Assembly (NCBI GenBank): GCA_026936325.1
Contig: JAPTHN010000004.1
Location: 34,401,776 to 34,465,775, forward strand
DNA length: 64,000 nt
From: Platynereis dumerilii
Lineage: Eukaryota > Annelida > Polychaeta > Phyllodocida > Nereididae
Reading direction: 5' to 3'
The position numbers and the translations under genes were made by a program. The notes below the pieces were generated by a model. The model worked only from the letters and a program-made list of their open reading frames with translations, was not told where the DNA came from and ran no database searches. How positions within the stretch are numbered: the stretch's first letter is position 1; each line of letters begins with the position of its first letter. This document shows positions 12,940 through 27,400 of this stretch, piece by piece.

Positions 12940-13294
12940 AAAGGTAACTAGGCCTACTTTGTAAGAAGATTCGGGTTGGGGAGGAAAAAGAAGGGTAAGA
13001 AATTTTAACAAAGAAAAAATGTTTAAAAATGCGTATAAAATCATTTTATTTGGACTTTTTTACACGCAAAAGTCCTAAAAATGATGTGAATCTGTATGTG
13101 TGGCTGTGTATAACAGTATATATATGTGTGTTATGCTATGTATTGCGAGGGGGGGGGGGCACTAAAAATATGCATGAAACCTAAGGGTGGGGTACTAAAA
13201 ATCCGCATGAAACTCAAGGGGGGGGGTATCAATTTTTGACGGGAAGTTCCTGCAAGACTCCCACCAACCCCAGTCATAAATTCTGAACGGTCCT
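12940..13294. mobile_element. GGGACCATTCAGAATTTATG-ended element, copy 2 (left end unclear)
   Basis: The right end CAGTCATAAATTCTGAACGG and the interior phrases ATCCGCATGAAACTCAAGGG and GACGGGAAGTTCC match copy 1 in reverse. The left terminus could not be fixed. Confidence 0.5.
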
Positions 13295-13946
13295 TAAGTA
13301 GGTAAACGGAGACCTTCTGACAGAAATTTTTTTTTAAAGTTTTTCCGGGGTTGAAATGTAAAACTGATAAGTATTGAGAGTTTTATTGGATATGTCACAT
13401 AGGAAGTTTGCATGAGAATAGATAATATACTATTTAATATAGTGCATGGACAACAGGTAACGATTGCTAAACTTTTTTAGAGTATACTATTTTGTATAGA
13501 AGTAACTATTTCACTTAACTGCTGACATGTTGCTACACATTTTTGTACATAGAATTATATGGAGCTGTCTCAGTTTTATCAGATTGTATTGCTCAAATGA
13601 TGTGTTATTTTGTAATGAATTGCTTATCAAAACGTGTGCCTCAACTTATTACACGTGCAAAAAAAAGGTACGGAAGTGTGTAACATTATATTTTGTATTT
13701 GATTGTGGTGCTTCATTATGAATTAAATACATAACTGGTTTGTTTACATCTTGTCTTTTGCTGTCCTTTTTTCAATACCATACAAGGATGAGGATTTTTC
13801 ATGCAATATGGGCCCTAATCGCCCCATGAGAAACTAATGCCCTGTAATAGTGCAGGAAAAAATATCTAAAATGTGGGCATCCATCCTAAATGCTATTGCT
13901 CCACAATAGTGCACAAAACAAAATTAATCCAAATAAATTCTAGATA

Positions 13947-14124
13947 CAGTGATACCTGCGTTGTAAGACCCCCTGTTGTAAGACCGACTTGCCTTATGTG
14001 ACGGCCTTCCTCCCGCACTAAGTAGTATTTTTAGTGCATTTTGCACCCCGACGAGAGACTGCACCCCCACGAGAGACCACTTCATGACCGCAGAAGGGGC
14101 GGACTTATAACACCGGGACCACTG
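13947..14124. mobile_element. Mariner-like miniature element (TACAGTG ends)
   Basis: Inverted ends TACAGTGATACCTGCGTTGT and ACACCGGGACCACTGTA, each with TA at the boundary. 178 bp, no coding sequence. The architecture is that of common Tc1/mariner-derived miniature elements. Confidence 0.6.
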
Positions 14125-14159
14125 TAGTACAATTGCAGTGTTTGAGGTCTAGACGCTGG

Positions 14160-14370
14160 CCTTGGGCCAGATTTTGATGGCCCCAGCTAATATCGGTCTC
14201 AGATGCCCAATCCTAGGCCTTGTCTCGGTCTAAGGTGTCTTTGGGTCAGTGTTGGACGCCTCGAGACTGGCCTCGTACACAAGGCCAGCCTTTTGATGGC
14301 CTCAGCCTTGGTCTCAGGAGACTCTTGGCTCAGTCTCGGTTTTGCGACCTCAGATGTCCCATGCAGTCTT
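14160..14370. repeat. Degenerate GGCCTCGGTCTC repeat
   Basis: Many imperfect copies of the hexamers CTCGGT, GGCCTC and GTCTCA, like the tract at 8212-8730. Open frames on both strands here come from the repeat. Confidence 0.55.
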
Positions 14371-15212
14371 GACCACATTGTGTCACCACAACATTGGTAC
14401 AATGTTTACATCTGCTAACCTATTTGGTAAAATAAAACAAAATGTATTATTGACTTATCTCAGGCAGCAGTCAAATCTATTACAGGTGATTTAATTACCA
14501 CACAATTCTGGTCATTCACAGTTGCCTATGAGGAATCAATGCAATGTATATATATACCTACTACGTTTGATATATCAACTGTGTGACGTTCTGTTGTTTC
14601 TAAACCAATGAGATTAAGCAAAAATGTCATGTATTTAGTGTGTAAAGAGTCTTAGAATCGCTTACTAATGAAATTGCCTGTAACCTCTCATGTGTAAAGC
14701 AAACGTCAGCCTCGTAGTTTCCACATATTCTCAACGGAAATAGATGTGATCACTGCCCTCAAAATCAGTCAATATAAATTTGAATGTAGCCCAGACTATC
14801 CTCGTTTTACAAGACAATATTGTACACTATAAGAATGGTGTTTAGAGTCTAAACAGTAAACACAAACCTAAACAAATTTCTTGTCCCACTTTTTTAATAT
14901 AACAGACTGTTGAGTTTGCCAACGAAACAAGAAGAGCTGACGAAGTGATGTAATTCCCAAAATATTTATTTCACACTCAGACAAATGTTTAGAACTGTGC
15001 CGAAAAAGAAGGGAAAGCATTTTCATGACCACTGTGTAGGCCTATCTATCTTTCATATTGAAGGAGTTAAAAAGAGTTGAAACTTACTTGACCGATAAAA
15101 AAACAATTTAAGTTGGCCTGTTATCAATTATAAATGCAGAAGACATGTACATATAACAATCAAACAATAGGAAAATTATGCCAAGAGATTTGAACTATGG
15201 TATCATCCCTAT

Positions 15213-15220
15213 TATATAAA
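15213..15220 (+). promoter_or_regulatory. Possible TATA box for the copy-1 secreted protein gene
   Basis: TATATAAA lies about 200 bp before the ATG at 15416 in a non-repetitive stretch. A start site about 30 bp downstream would leave a 5' UTR of roughly 170 bases. The motif is common by chance in AT-rich DNA. Confidence 0.3.
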
Positions 15221-15415
15221 AACAGTCATTCGCGTTAAAATTCATACAGTTGATTTAAAAAAAATCTGTTCAGTTCACATAGATATCAGTCGTCTACAGA
15301 TAAACGTTATTTGCCACGATTTAATTTGATTGCTGGCATGATTAACTTCTTTGTTTGACATATCTACTTGAGCTGCAAAGCGTGAAACTTCAGGGCACCA
15401 GGAAGTTCCAAAATC

Positions 15416-18400
15416 ATGAAAGTCTTTGCGTTTTTCATTTTCATTTTCTGTTCGGCTTTAGTGTTAACTGAAGCTGACGAACCGCTGGACAATTATGAAT
15501 CGATCGTTGAGGTAAGAAAATGTTCCCGTTTCTTTTTCCTTTTTTTTTCTCCTTTTAATAAGTTGATTTTATTGGTAAATTGGAAGGTAACAAAACTTTT
15601 CAGTTCTTTCATAATACTTTTGAAAGCTGTTATTCCGTCAAATGGGACTATCAAAGGCAATATCATGAGTTGTTCACTTTACACAAAAGTTTTGGCATCA
15701 ACCATTTGAGAAAATATGTAAATGAATTACTTCTTTTTTTAAGGAAGGGTCGCTACATACATTTGTTTTATGACTAAAAATTATAATACTTCTCTTAGAT
15801 CGAAACAAAACAAAATTTCTAAAAACCAAACTGATATTGATACCAGAATTTTAACAGTATAAATTAGGCACCAAATAAAAGACGAGAAATACTCTACATA
15901 TTGCAGAGGCGCTTTTTGCATTTTTGCTCTCGAACCCAGCAGTTACTACAAAAAACTATAAATACTTATGGCAGATCATGCCCATACCATCATTATTAGC
16001 TTCGCTGAGAAGCTATTGTGGTTCCTGGCACTTCAGCATGTGCGTTAGTGTGTATGTGAGTTGCCTCCTGCAAAAACTACTGGGTGGACATAGATTTCCT
16101 TTGGCATGATGTGTTCATTTGTACTGCACAAGACCTGATTAAATTTTGGTGACAATTGGAGCTTTTTTGGGCCCACAGTTAAAGAAATCCGAAAAATGCC
16201 TCTACAGTGCAGCATGCACTATCATTTTTTGCTGCAGCACTAGCAGCCAAGAGGGTGTATATTTCTACATTTTCTCTACAAAAACGCCCATTAAACATCC
16301 GTAGTATCTTCCAGTACTTAGTCAAAGTTCAATGTTAAATGGACAGCGAAGCTATGTGCTCTCCGAGCGCCAGTTCTAGTTGATGTTACTATAAAGGTTT
16401 ATCTGAAAAAGTGCTGAATTCAATTGGCTTGGCAATTTTGCAAGGATTAGTATCACCAGGTGGCATACTTGCATGGGGACTTGACAGTTCAGTCTCTGAA
16501 CAGATCAATTGACCATTGATTCACGAGCTGCCCAAAAGAGGCACATGGCCATAAAATAATAACCTAAATAAAAAAAAATCCAATTTTTAAGAATGAAGGC
16601 TGTTACTCAGCTGCCTGCATGTTAGTCAAACATTGGATTTGAACGAGAGAGTTCAAAACTCTTACAAAAGTCACTTTTTCAGCCATTTTTTCTTCTGAAA
16701 CGTGGGGCATCTTTCACAAAGTAAGAAAGCTCAATCAAAATCAACCACAGGTATTGCTTTGTCATATCAAGTTTGCCAAAATTATTACTAGAACGGGCGC
16801 TCAGAGAGCACTATGCTTCGATGTTCTGCTGAAATTCCCATAGGTGTGTCTGGAAATGCCAGGAGAACCATAGCATGGTGCAAATACACAATTGCGAAGC
16901 TAACAAAAATGAGGCAGAAAAAAGAAATTTATTTTTTTAGAAAGTCCAAGGAAATTGACAAATTGTTCAGAAGGCCTCATGACAGGAGACACCCCCCAAA
17001 CCCTCTCATAAACTCGGCACCCTCAACTTAACCTCTTTTACCTTCAACTTACACCTTTTCACTTCCGCCACCCTCAACTACCCTCAGCTTCCCTCAACTA
17101 CCCTCAACTTAACTCAACTAAACTCAAGTAACCTCAACTAAACTCAACTTACCTCAACTAAACTCGCCTCCCCTCAACTAAACTCGCCTCCCCTCAACTA
17201 AACTCGGCTCCCCTCAAGTAAACTCGGCTGCCCTCAAGTAAACTCGCCTCCCCTCAACTAAACTCGCCTCCCCTCAACTAAACTCGCTCCCCTCAAGTAA
17301 ACTCGGCTGCCCTCAAGTAAACTCGCCTCCCCTCAACCAAACTCAGCTCCCCTCGACTAAACTCACATCCCCTCGCCTCCCCTCAAACTAACTTGCCTCC
17401 CCTCAACCAAATTCGCCATCCCTCAACTACCCTTAGTTACCCCATGATAAAACAGTGGTAACCCCAGGGGGTTGAGGGTGTATCCTGCCATGAGGCCTTA
17501 CAGAAGTGCAAGTGGTGACAATGCAGAGCAATGAAGAAATGCCTTTGCTCATCATTACTGAATAGTGTCTAATTATCAATTCTGTATTTTTATAAAAAGA
17601 GAGCACGATGTGACGTTTGTGAATGAAAATTAATATATATTCTTACTCTACGTATAGTAGAACAAAGGTCTTCCATAAAAATTATTCAGGACTTTCAGAA
17701 CATCCCTCGTATATTTGCTAGCTCGCTTAACTGAGAAGGCGACAGGTGTCCGTGTTTGATTGGACTTTACTTTATAAGACTCCGTTCTTTTTCAAAGTTT
17801 TCATCAGATCGAATTTTTTATGTACGCCTACCCGTAAATAAAACAAATAACTTGATTTATGAGTATTGTACCAGAGTTCGAAGGTACAACATAACTTTAT
17901 CACATGTTGGACAGGGATTTGCGAAGGTTCCTATGTTACAGGCCCAATATTGTCACACCGGACAAAGTGTCTCATTGGGGGTCAAAATAAAGTTTGAAAT
18001 TTGAGAATTTCCATCATTCTATCATAAAATTATTATATTACTGTTTCTATAATCAAAGAGGACTGAATTTAGTGATTTGGTGGGTTACTACCAAAATACC
18101 GCTACTTAAAGTAGGCAAGGGTTGATTCTTGAAAAAACTGTTTATCAGGAAAAATTTCCGTCCAGAAACAATTTTCACCCATTCTTATTCTTGGAAACTA
18201 AGCCACATTGTTGCATAGGAACAGCAAAACCCATACAAAACTTAAATTTTGATTAAACATGCCACTTTTTTTTTTTAACCATTTTTATTACAAAATTACA
18301 GAAATCTGGCTTGCCATTACCCTAAAAGTTTCTGTTGAGTAGGGTACTAGTCTGAAAAGACACATGATTTCCATGGTTAATAATCCCTAGGTATCCTATT

Positions 18401-21400
18401 AACCCCATGTCAAGTTTTGTTACTGTACGATTGAAACTCATGGTGTTCGGCTGTGTCAAACATAGTGTTTTGGAGCAAAAACCCGCTGAAAATGACCAAA
18501 AATCAGGCGCCTTTGGAAAAATCATCTTTGATGGCTCCATTAACAAGATATTTGGTTATTATCCCTTGAAGTCATTCAGTTAATAGCGAAAAATTACAAT
18601 TATATTGATATATCACACAAATAAATCAACTTCTTTCTGAATTTTGATTTTCTCAAAATAGTGTAATAGATAACGAAAGATAATATATTTTACATTTTCA
18701 TTACTTAGAAAAACCCTTTTTAGACATCCAGGTTTACTTAGTTGGTATAACCATGGCCGTTTCTTCAATGAATCCAATGTTAAAACGCACGAATCAGAGT
18801 AAAATTTCTAATGTGTTGGAGAGGACATTTTTTGACATCATGAATTTTGATTTTTAAGAAAATGTATGAACATGGCCTGGATATCCTTTTAACTTGTATT
18901 TGTCACATACCGTAATATGGGGTGAATAGTGACAGAATTGACTATTTTCCTGCCATAGTATGGGCACAAAACCTCCAATAAAGCTCAGTATAGTCTCAAA
19001 TTATGTCCAGGCCGTAGATTTAACTATCTCTGAGAGCATTAAATGATACCTACATTTTTCTTGGATTCAGGCTGAGAAGGGGGCCAGTCAATTTCACCTT
19101 TTTCAAAAATCACCTTTCCTGAAATCACCTTTTGACGAAATCACCTTTTGACAAAATCACCTTTTGCCAAAATCACCTTTTTTTTCAAAAATCACCTTTT
19201 TCATACCAAAATCTCCTTTTTCATTTTTTTCTTATTTTTTATGGGTTTTTCAGTGTGATGATAATTGAAGTTTATGTTTGAAAAAATAAAAGATATATAA
19301 ATTGATATAATGAAGTCTAAATAATTTAATAAATACAACATTTTATTCAAGACATGTGAAAGATTACAAAATTCCTGTAATCTTCCATGTATCATATATA
19401 TAGTTCTTTATTCATGCAAATACCATACATGGAAACAGAATAACAGTACATAATTAAAAAAAGTTACATGTGAAAGATAAAATATTGAAGAGATAAAATT
19501 AAGAAAAACTAGGCTAAACATAAAAATTCTAAAATAGATAAAATTTCGTGTTTCTCTAAAAACATTTCATCACAGTTGTCTCTCATATGATATCACAGAG
19601 TTCCCGAACCTGTTTACCTATTCTTATATCACAGTCAGACACCTCTTTCTTCCAAGCGCTTTCTATTAATCTACAAGCATCATTAGCACCAATTTTGATT
19701 AGAGTCCACACACTGACATTGCAATAATCGGCGACATACTTGAGGTTTTTATAAAGTCTTGAATTTTCATATAAGCAGGATTTGAAAATCTCATTCACTC
19801 CTACATTTGAGTGATTATACCCATTTAAAAAGTGTTTTATGAACCTTTTGTACAGAACTACATTACATGGCATGCAGTCACTAATATGAGGCAAAAGTAA
19901 GCTGTGAGTCCTGTATGGCAATGACCAATCTCTTCTTATAGCCTTACGCCATGCAATATTAAGGTCATTGGATGACTTATCATACATCATACATGTATTG
20001 AATGAATAATTTACTTTTCACATCAGCAGAAACACCTGCAAAATTTGCGAGATATTTATTTACCTTACCAATGAAATCTGTTTTTACACGTTTTATTAGA
20101 GGGTCATTAACATTATTAGTCAGGGGATGACCAAGATATTTAATTTCGTTTACAAGTGGCACCTTTACACCATTTACATGGATATCACCAAAATTTACAA
20201 ATTTACCAAAAACAATAAGTTGGCTCTTCTTACCATTAAACATTATGCAGTGATAATTGAAATCCTACTATTAATTCATAGACCTGTCCGTCTTTCCCAG
20301 CCAAGGTATTAGTTGCCCATCCACAAAGACTTGCATGCAACCTTTTCTCACCTACTACAAGGTTTTGGGATGGGTTTTATGTTCAAAATTTATATTTCAT
20401 ATTTTGGCCCCTCCCCCCCCATCCGCATTTAACGGGTATAATGCTTGTTACATTAATTTGTAATTGACAGATAACCGACCATGAGCAATTGCAATTCAGT
20501 TCAAATTTTCAAATATTTGAAATGGCTGCATATCATTGGTTTAGCCAGAACTTATAAATTGCAATTACAAGATGGTTCTTATTATATAATAAAGGGTTTT
20601 GTGTAGTATATATATTGTAAATAGTAGTTATACATTTTTATGCCATTTTATTTATTTTGTTTTGCAACTTTATTTATTCTGTTGTCAAATATTTAATAAA
20701 TGAGCTTTTCAACTAAGAATTTTTTTTATTATTTTTTCAAAATGATTGTTGATATACAATACAGCTATGTCCTGTGACCTGTAAATAAGGCAATAAGTAC
20801 AAAATTTATCAAGTTCTGGTCTATGGTGGGAGAAAAAAAATGAAAAAGGTGATTTTGGTATGAAAAAGGTGATTTTTGAAAAAAAAGGTGATTTTGGTCA
20901 AAATAAAAAAGGTGATTTTGACCGAAAAGGAGATTTTGGAAAAGGTGATTTTTGAAAAAGGTGATTATAACTGGCATTCGATGAGAAAATCACTGTCCCA
21001 ATTCACCCCTCACTTTGGGGTGAATCGGGACAGAGACTTATCTAAATAACTAGTAAACCCTGCCCTGTTTAATTGATTTATACTTATGAATAAACATTAG
21101 AAAACATGTTTAGCATAAAAAAAGTCACTCTTAGTAAAATTTAAGGTCTATCATGTGAAAAATATTAAGTTTTTTTTAAGAAGCAATAAATCACTGTAAA
21201 TTGGAAAAAAAGTAGATATCTGCTGATTTTACAAGTGATGAATAATTTTGGACTAAATCCACAACAAATGGTGCAAATTTGAACAATTTAAACCCAAACT
21301 CCATAGAAATAAGCTGGATTGAAAATTAGTAAGGCTTTTCGGGCCAGCTCTGTAGCTCTGTCATTCACTTGGATCCGAACCCATGACTAAACAGACAAAA

Positions 21401-24400
21401 TATCACATCCCAGCAACTCTTTTGATCGCTTAAAACCATTTAAATCGATTTTGACTGTAAACTCTTTATTTTGCTTACTTAATTTGAGGATATATAACAC
21501 ATAATTTTTTATCAGGTGCGAAAAGTGCATATTTATCAAATTATCACTCTTTTGGCATAGTTTAACAATCCAATAGCATTTATACATGATTAAAATAATT
21601 TTGCAGCATGGTAGTACCCAGTCCAACATTATCGCGAGTTCACTCGCTATGGTTTCGGCCTTGGAAATCTGGGATTGTCAAAAATTTTGGATCGTCCATG
21701 AGAGACAAGGGAACACTTTTAAAAGGTTCTTTTTCATGAAATTAATGAAGAATTGGCTAACTTGAGGCGTGGTCCTCACCTTTTGTGTCTTTTGTGCCTT
21801 GTTTAATTACAATTTAAGTGTTTAGTTTCAACCAAATCACGGCAAAACAGGAAATAGAAATATTTTTGTTATTGTTTTACTGCCCTCTGATTGGCCGAAA
21901 CATGGGGAGAACCTAAAAGACGTGACGGAGGCACGGGACGCGACGTGACGGGCGGAATGAACTGAATGGCGTGACAACATGGCGGGACAGATTCTTTTTG
22001 CTTTAAATTAATACAGATAATCAAGTATTCGATGTACACGAATGGCAGACCACTTTTTGGAAAGCTTAGATCATTATCTATCGATGTGGATGTATGAAAT
22101 TACCAATGACAGCCTTTATCCCACGAAAATATCACACTTTTTCACCAAGTTGCATCAAAATCATGTTTAAAAAGTCAATGAGTTATGACACCTTAGACAT
22201 CAGAATTGAATGATTTCCTCTCATTTGACATTGATGAATCTGGATATATTTTATGGTCTGAATGTCATCTTCAGCAACTTATAGTTTTTATTTGGTTCAA
22301 AAGTGTCCCAAAGACCTAAAAATGAAGTTAAAATGATCTATTTTGGGCTTTAATTTTTGGCGCATATGAATTTGGGCCAAAAACTGAACATTTAAGTCTG
22401 GACTTGCCAATATTTCCCTGAGTTGAAAATTTATCACAAAGTAAGCATTGACACTTCTTTTTATTAGAATGTCTCAGGTAGTTCAATTGGAGAAATCACC
22501 GAGTAGGGGAGACCGGGGCATATCAAATCTTGTTGCATGTTGGACCATCACTGATTTTTTTTTTTTTACTGTAACATCCAGAGTTATCCACTTCTCCAAT
22601 GAAAAGACCTTTAGTGGTAGCTATGCCTTTTAGATTTGCCAAAAAGTTCAATGAATATTGAAGGAAAAGTGTAAGCTCCAATTCAGGTTTTCATCTTCAG
22701 TATGTATAGCCCGTCCAGCTGAGGCAGACCTAATATATCAGGGTCCGTTAAGTATAAAAATCATCCTGCAATGATACAAAAGTATTTGTTGTGCTTTTTG
22801 GGAATAAAGTGTGATGTTTGCTTACTTTCTTCTGCTTTACTGAACTTTTAATCCAACATATATCCCGTATATGGCAGTCAAACATGGAACCTTAAAGAAA
22901 AAATTTCTCCACAACTATACTTGCCTCTAAATAGCCCACACTGGTGCTGATGGGGCGTAAAACACAAACTCACCCATCCACAACTATACAATGCACTGAA
23001 TGCAGATAGACATGATTTGGCATTGTTAGGCCATTATAAGAGTAATGTAGTTTATGTGAAGAAGTCAATCTGAACATAGGTTATAGAAGTTAATGATTGA
23101 GAAAAAAATGTACGAAAGTGGACCCACATACCCCGGTTTCTCTTATTTAACAGTGGACTGATTATTTTAAGAATTAGCAAACATTTTGTATGAAACATTT
23201 ACAGATCTTCATGGTTTTGATTATTTTGGCCTATATATATATACTACGCATGAGTGCAGGCCTAAGTGTAGATTTTAGGAACTTAATGACAAAATTTTAC
23301 ACAATGAAATTTGCGCCAAAATAGATACTTTTTAACTGCATTTTGAGGTCTTTGAAACTCTTTGGAACTAAATAAAATTTATAAGTTGCTCAAGATTGGC
23401 ATCAGATCAGACAACATCTCAGGTTTCATCAATGCAAGATGAGAGGAAATTTGTCAAATTTGATTATGAAGGTGTCACTTATTTTCTACTTTTGTCATAT
23501 CTTTTTTGTCTAACTTTGTGGTAAGTCATCATATTTTCTTGGATAGAGACAGAAATTGGAAAAATAAGGTTTGTCATAGAACTGGAAATAATCCAAGCTT
23601 TCTAAATTGGGGTCTGCTGTTTCTGTGAAGCCAATAGCCATGTCACAAGGGTCGTTTTTAACTTCTAAAGTGCTGTCCCGTAACATTGTCACGCCATTCA
23701 GTTCGTTCCGCCCGTCACGTCCCGTCCCGCGTCCTCGTCACGCCTTTTAGGTAGTCCCCGAAACATGTTCGATGTCTTCCCGATAGTTTTCGGACACTTC
23801 TATTAGGGCTAGAATTAGAATTTTAGGCTCTTTTGAATCCTGGTGCCTTAATTTTTATGATTTCGTTTTTTCATGAAGATATCTCAATTAATTGCTGAGA
23901 ATTCGTTGAAAATGCATAGGCCTATATATTTTTTCCCCAGGATGCACTGTGCATGTCAGGCAATTCAGAATAGCAATCAAGACTTCACCAATTAGCCAAT
24001 TAGCCATTGACACCTTGAGTTAGTATATTTCAATTAACACCTTCTAAGAAGTCCCACATCATTGAAGGCCATTGTAAAAGTGAACTTTCTCATAGCAATC
24101 AATGCCATCTTTGGGGGGAGGCAATCCACTCAATTAAAATTTAACATGACAGTCCTGTGAATTTTTTTTTCACATGAACCACAGCTGCACACTCTTTGTT
24201 ACAATGTTTTTTGCTGTACAATTCAGTTTCTTTGATGACTACCAAGCCAGCCTGAAGAGTCACACTTTACAAATGGACATACTCAATGGCAGTTATCAGG
24301 CAAATATGGCAGTGAACATATTTTAAAAGAATAAAAATAACTATGTACATATAGTTGCTTTTTTGATATTATGTCAAATGAAAGGAACGAAAAATTATAT

Positions 24401-27400
24401 TAGAAATAACCCCAGGCATCTTGATATATGTTTACCAACTGGTGCCTCACTTTTGTCCTTGTAACTCACTTTTTAGCTATTTACAATGAAAAACTCGGGA
24501 AAATTGTGGAAGGGGTTGCAAGCTAAAAATACAAGGCATTTTATAACATAATTTTCGAGCTTCTATGTGCTTTATTAATGCACTAGATTAGCATTTCAAA
24601 ATTTTCTTCTGCACACACATCTTCCAAATAAGGCAGGCTTCACTCAGCGCATAATTCCTTTCATTTAACATAATATCAAAGCCACTATATGTACATAGTT
24701 ATTTTTATTCTTTTAAAATATGTTCACTGCCATATTTGCCTGATAACAATAGTGCATTCATATTTTGTTAATTTAAGGGTGATTGAGTAGAGAGACGTTA
24801 ATGAAATATTGTGCATAAAATGAAAATACCAGTTGTTGGTCCTTGACAAAATGTTATGAATATGTGGATACAGTAACAGTTACTAGCCTATCAACATCAA
24901 CTGCACAACACAAGTCAAGTCAGCTGGGGTATACCAGCAAAACACAAGTCAAGTCAGCAGAAAAGTTCTTGTATTTTATAACTCAGTTTTAGAAGAACAT
25001 TATTGCCCCTGCATTGCAGTCTCGTTGTGTTGAGTGCAGGATGTACGCAGCATTTTTGGAATCAAATTCCAGGATTTTCTAGGCTTTTCTTGGCCCAAAT
25101 TTTCCCAAAATCAAGGCCAATCTTCCAGAGAATGCAGATTACTTTTTTCCGATAGTAAAAATGTATCAGCGACCTGTCTGTCACAATAAATCGCAAAATA
25201 TTCAGCTGTGTTCTTTTTTTTATGCTGGCTTCTTGAACTTTAGGACAAGATTTGTTATAGTACAGTATTGGCTGTGCAGCCAGCATACTATACTGGTTGC
25301 CCCATACGGAAAAGTGTCAACCGGTTTGGTCCCCACCATTTAGTAATGTCAGCTAGAGCATTACAAAATATCTTATGATCACAAATACTTAATATTGTTG
25401 CATTGATGTAAAAGTACACCTGCCGCTCATTAATCGACCAATTGGTGCAGATACAATTGTTGCAGGACCTGAAATAATTGGGGGTGAGTTGTAACAATTG
25501 GGGGTGAATAGTAATGAGAGCAGTTTGTTCTATTTATAGGTCCAATTTCTGGGTGGCATATCCTTGGGGTGATTAACAGACTGTTAGTGACTAGTGAGTG
25601 ACTAACTGGCAGTTCAAGACTAACAAACACTAACAGTTAGTGAATCAACAACAGTTAGTGACTAACAGTAAGTGACTAACTACAGTGACTTACTAACAGT
25701 AGTGACCATGCCCTATCAGCGTGCCTCGGCGGCCCAACGTCGGCCCAAAGCCGGTCCGATGCTGCTGACATCGGACCGACGCCGGGCCGACGCCGGACCG
25801 CCGAGGCACGCTGACAAGGCAACTGATGAACAACAGTTAGGGACAAAGTGACTAACAGTCAGGGACTAGCAGTTAGTAACTTACAGTTTCCTAACAGTTA
25901 AGGACTAGCTGACTTACATGACTAACTAACAGTTAGTGACTGACTAACAGTTAGTGACTGACTAACAGTTAGTGACTGACTAACAGTTAGTGACTGACTA
26001 ACAGTTAGTGACAATTAGTGACTTTGTCACTAACTGACAGTTTTTGACTAACCAAAAGTTTTGACTAACTAACCATTTTTGACTTACAGTTTTTGACTAC
26101 AAACAGTTTTGACTACAAATAGTTTGGACTAACTAACAGTTTTTGACTAACTAACAGTTTTTGACTAACTAACAGTTTTTGACTGAATAACAGTTTTGTC
26201 AAATTAACAGTTTGACTGACTAACAGTTTTGACTACTAACAGTTTTGACTGAATAACAGTTTTTTTACTACTAACAGTTTTTGACTAACTAACAGTTTTT
26301 GACTGACTAACAGTTTTTGACAAATTAACAGTTTTGACTGACTAACAGTTTTGACTACTAACAGTTTTGACCAACTCCCCCTTTCACTAACTAACAGTTT
26401 TTGACTAACTAACAGTTTTGACCACACATAGTATTGACTAACTGACAGTTTTTGACTAACTAACAGTTTTTGACAGGATAACAGTTTTTTTACTACAAAC
26501 AGTTTTTGACTAACTAACAGTTTTTGACTGACTAACAGTTTTTGACAAATTAACAGTTTTTGACAAATTAACAGTTTTGACTAACTCCCCCTTTCACTAA
26601 CTAACAGTTTTTGACTAACTAACAGTTTTGACTAACTAACAGTTTTGAATAACCATTTTTGACTACTAACAGTTTTGACTACAAATAGTTTTTGACTAAC
26701 TAACAGTTTTTGACTGATTAACAGTACTAACTCACTCTTTTTCACTAACTAACACTTTCTTACTAGCTAACAGTTTTTGACTAACTAACAGTTTTTGACT
26801 GACTAACAGTTTTTTACTAACTAACAGTTTGTGACTAAATAACATATTTAGTGGCTAACAAATAGTAACTACCAAAAGATCGGACTTAATGACTAACAGG
26901 TAGTGACTGACTGATGAACAACAGTAAGGGATGCCTGATTAACAGTTAAGGATTGACAGTCATATATAGTGACTTACTAATTAATAGTGAGTCATATTGA
27001 ACCTATGCTCCCCCATACGAACTTGCCAACTCCAGCTAAACTGTCATAGGAATAAAAATGACAGTCAATACAATACACCAGTTAGTGTAGATAAGCAGAG
27101 CAGGTATAAGAAGCTATAAGAGGATTTATAGATGCACCCATGATGTGTGTGTGTGTTCAAGACCTAGTTAGTGAGACATATAGAAAAAGTATAGTTGGTG
27201 TCTCCGGAGTATCGCATCCCCCCCTTGGGATGAAGAGATAGAGAGGGTGAGAGATAGACAGTTAGATAGATAGATCTATCATGGGTTCATCTATAATTCC
27301 TCTTATAGCTTCTTATACCATATCATGAGTTCATCTGTAGTTCTCTTACACCATATTTTTAAATTCTTTTGGCAAAACATACTCTCATTGTAAATTTTGA

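Larger units (their letters stand above)
10090..13944. other. Region downstream of the Rh gene
   Basis: Probably contains the Rh 3' UTR, but no canonical AATAAA is well placed close to the stop. Apart from the repeats listed separately (11250, 12584, 12940) it is AT-rich sequence with no recognised exon. Confidence 0.4.

Noticed and set aside
21384-21400. GGATCCGAACCC as a tRNA B box
   Set aside because: No matching A box or stems at the right distance.
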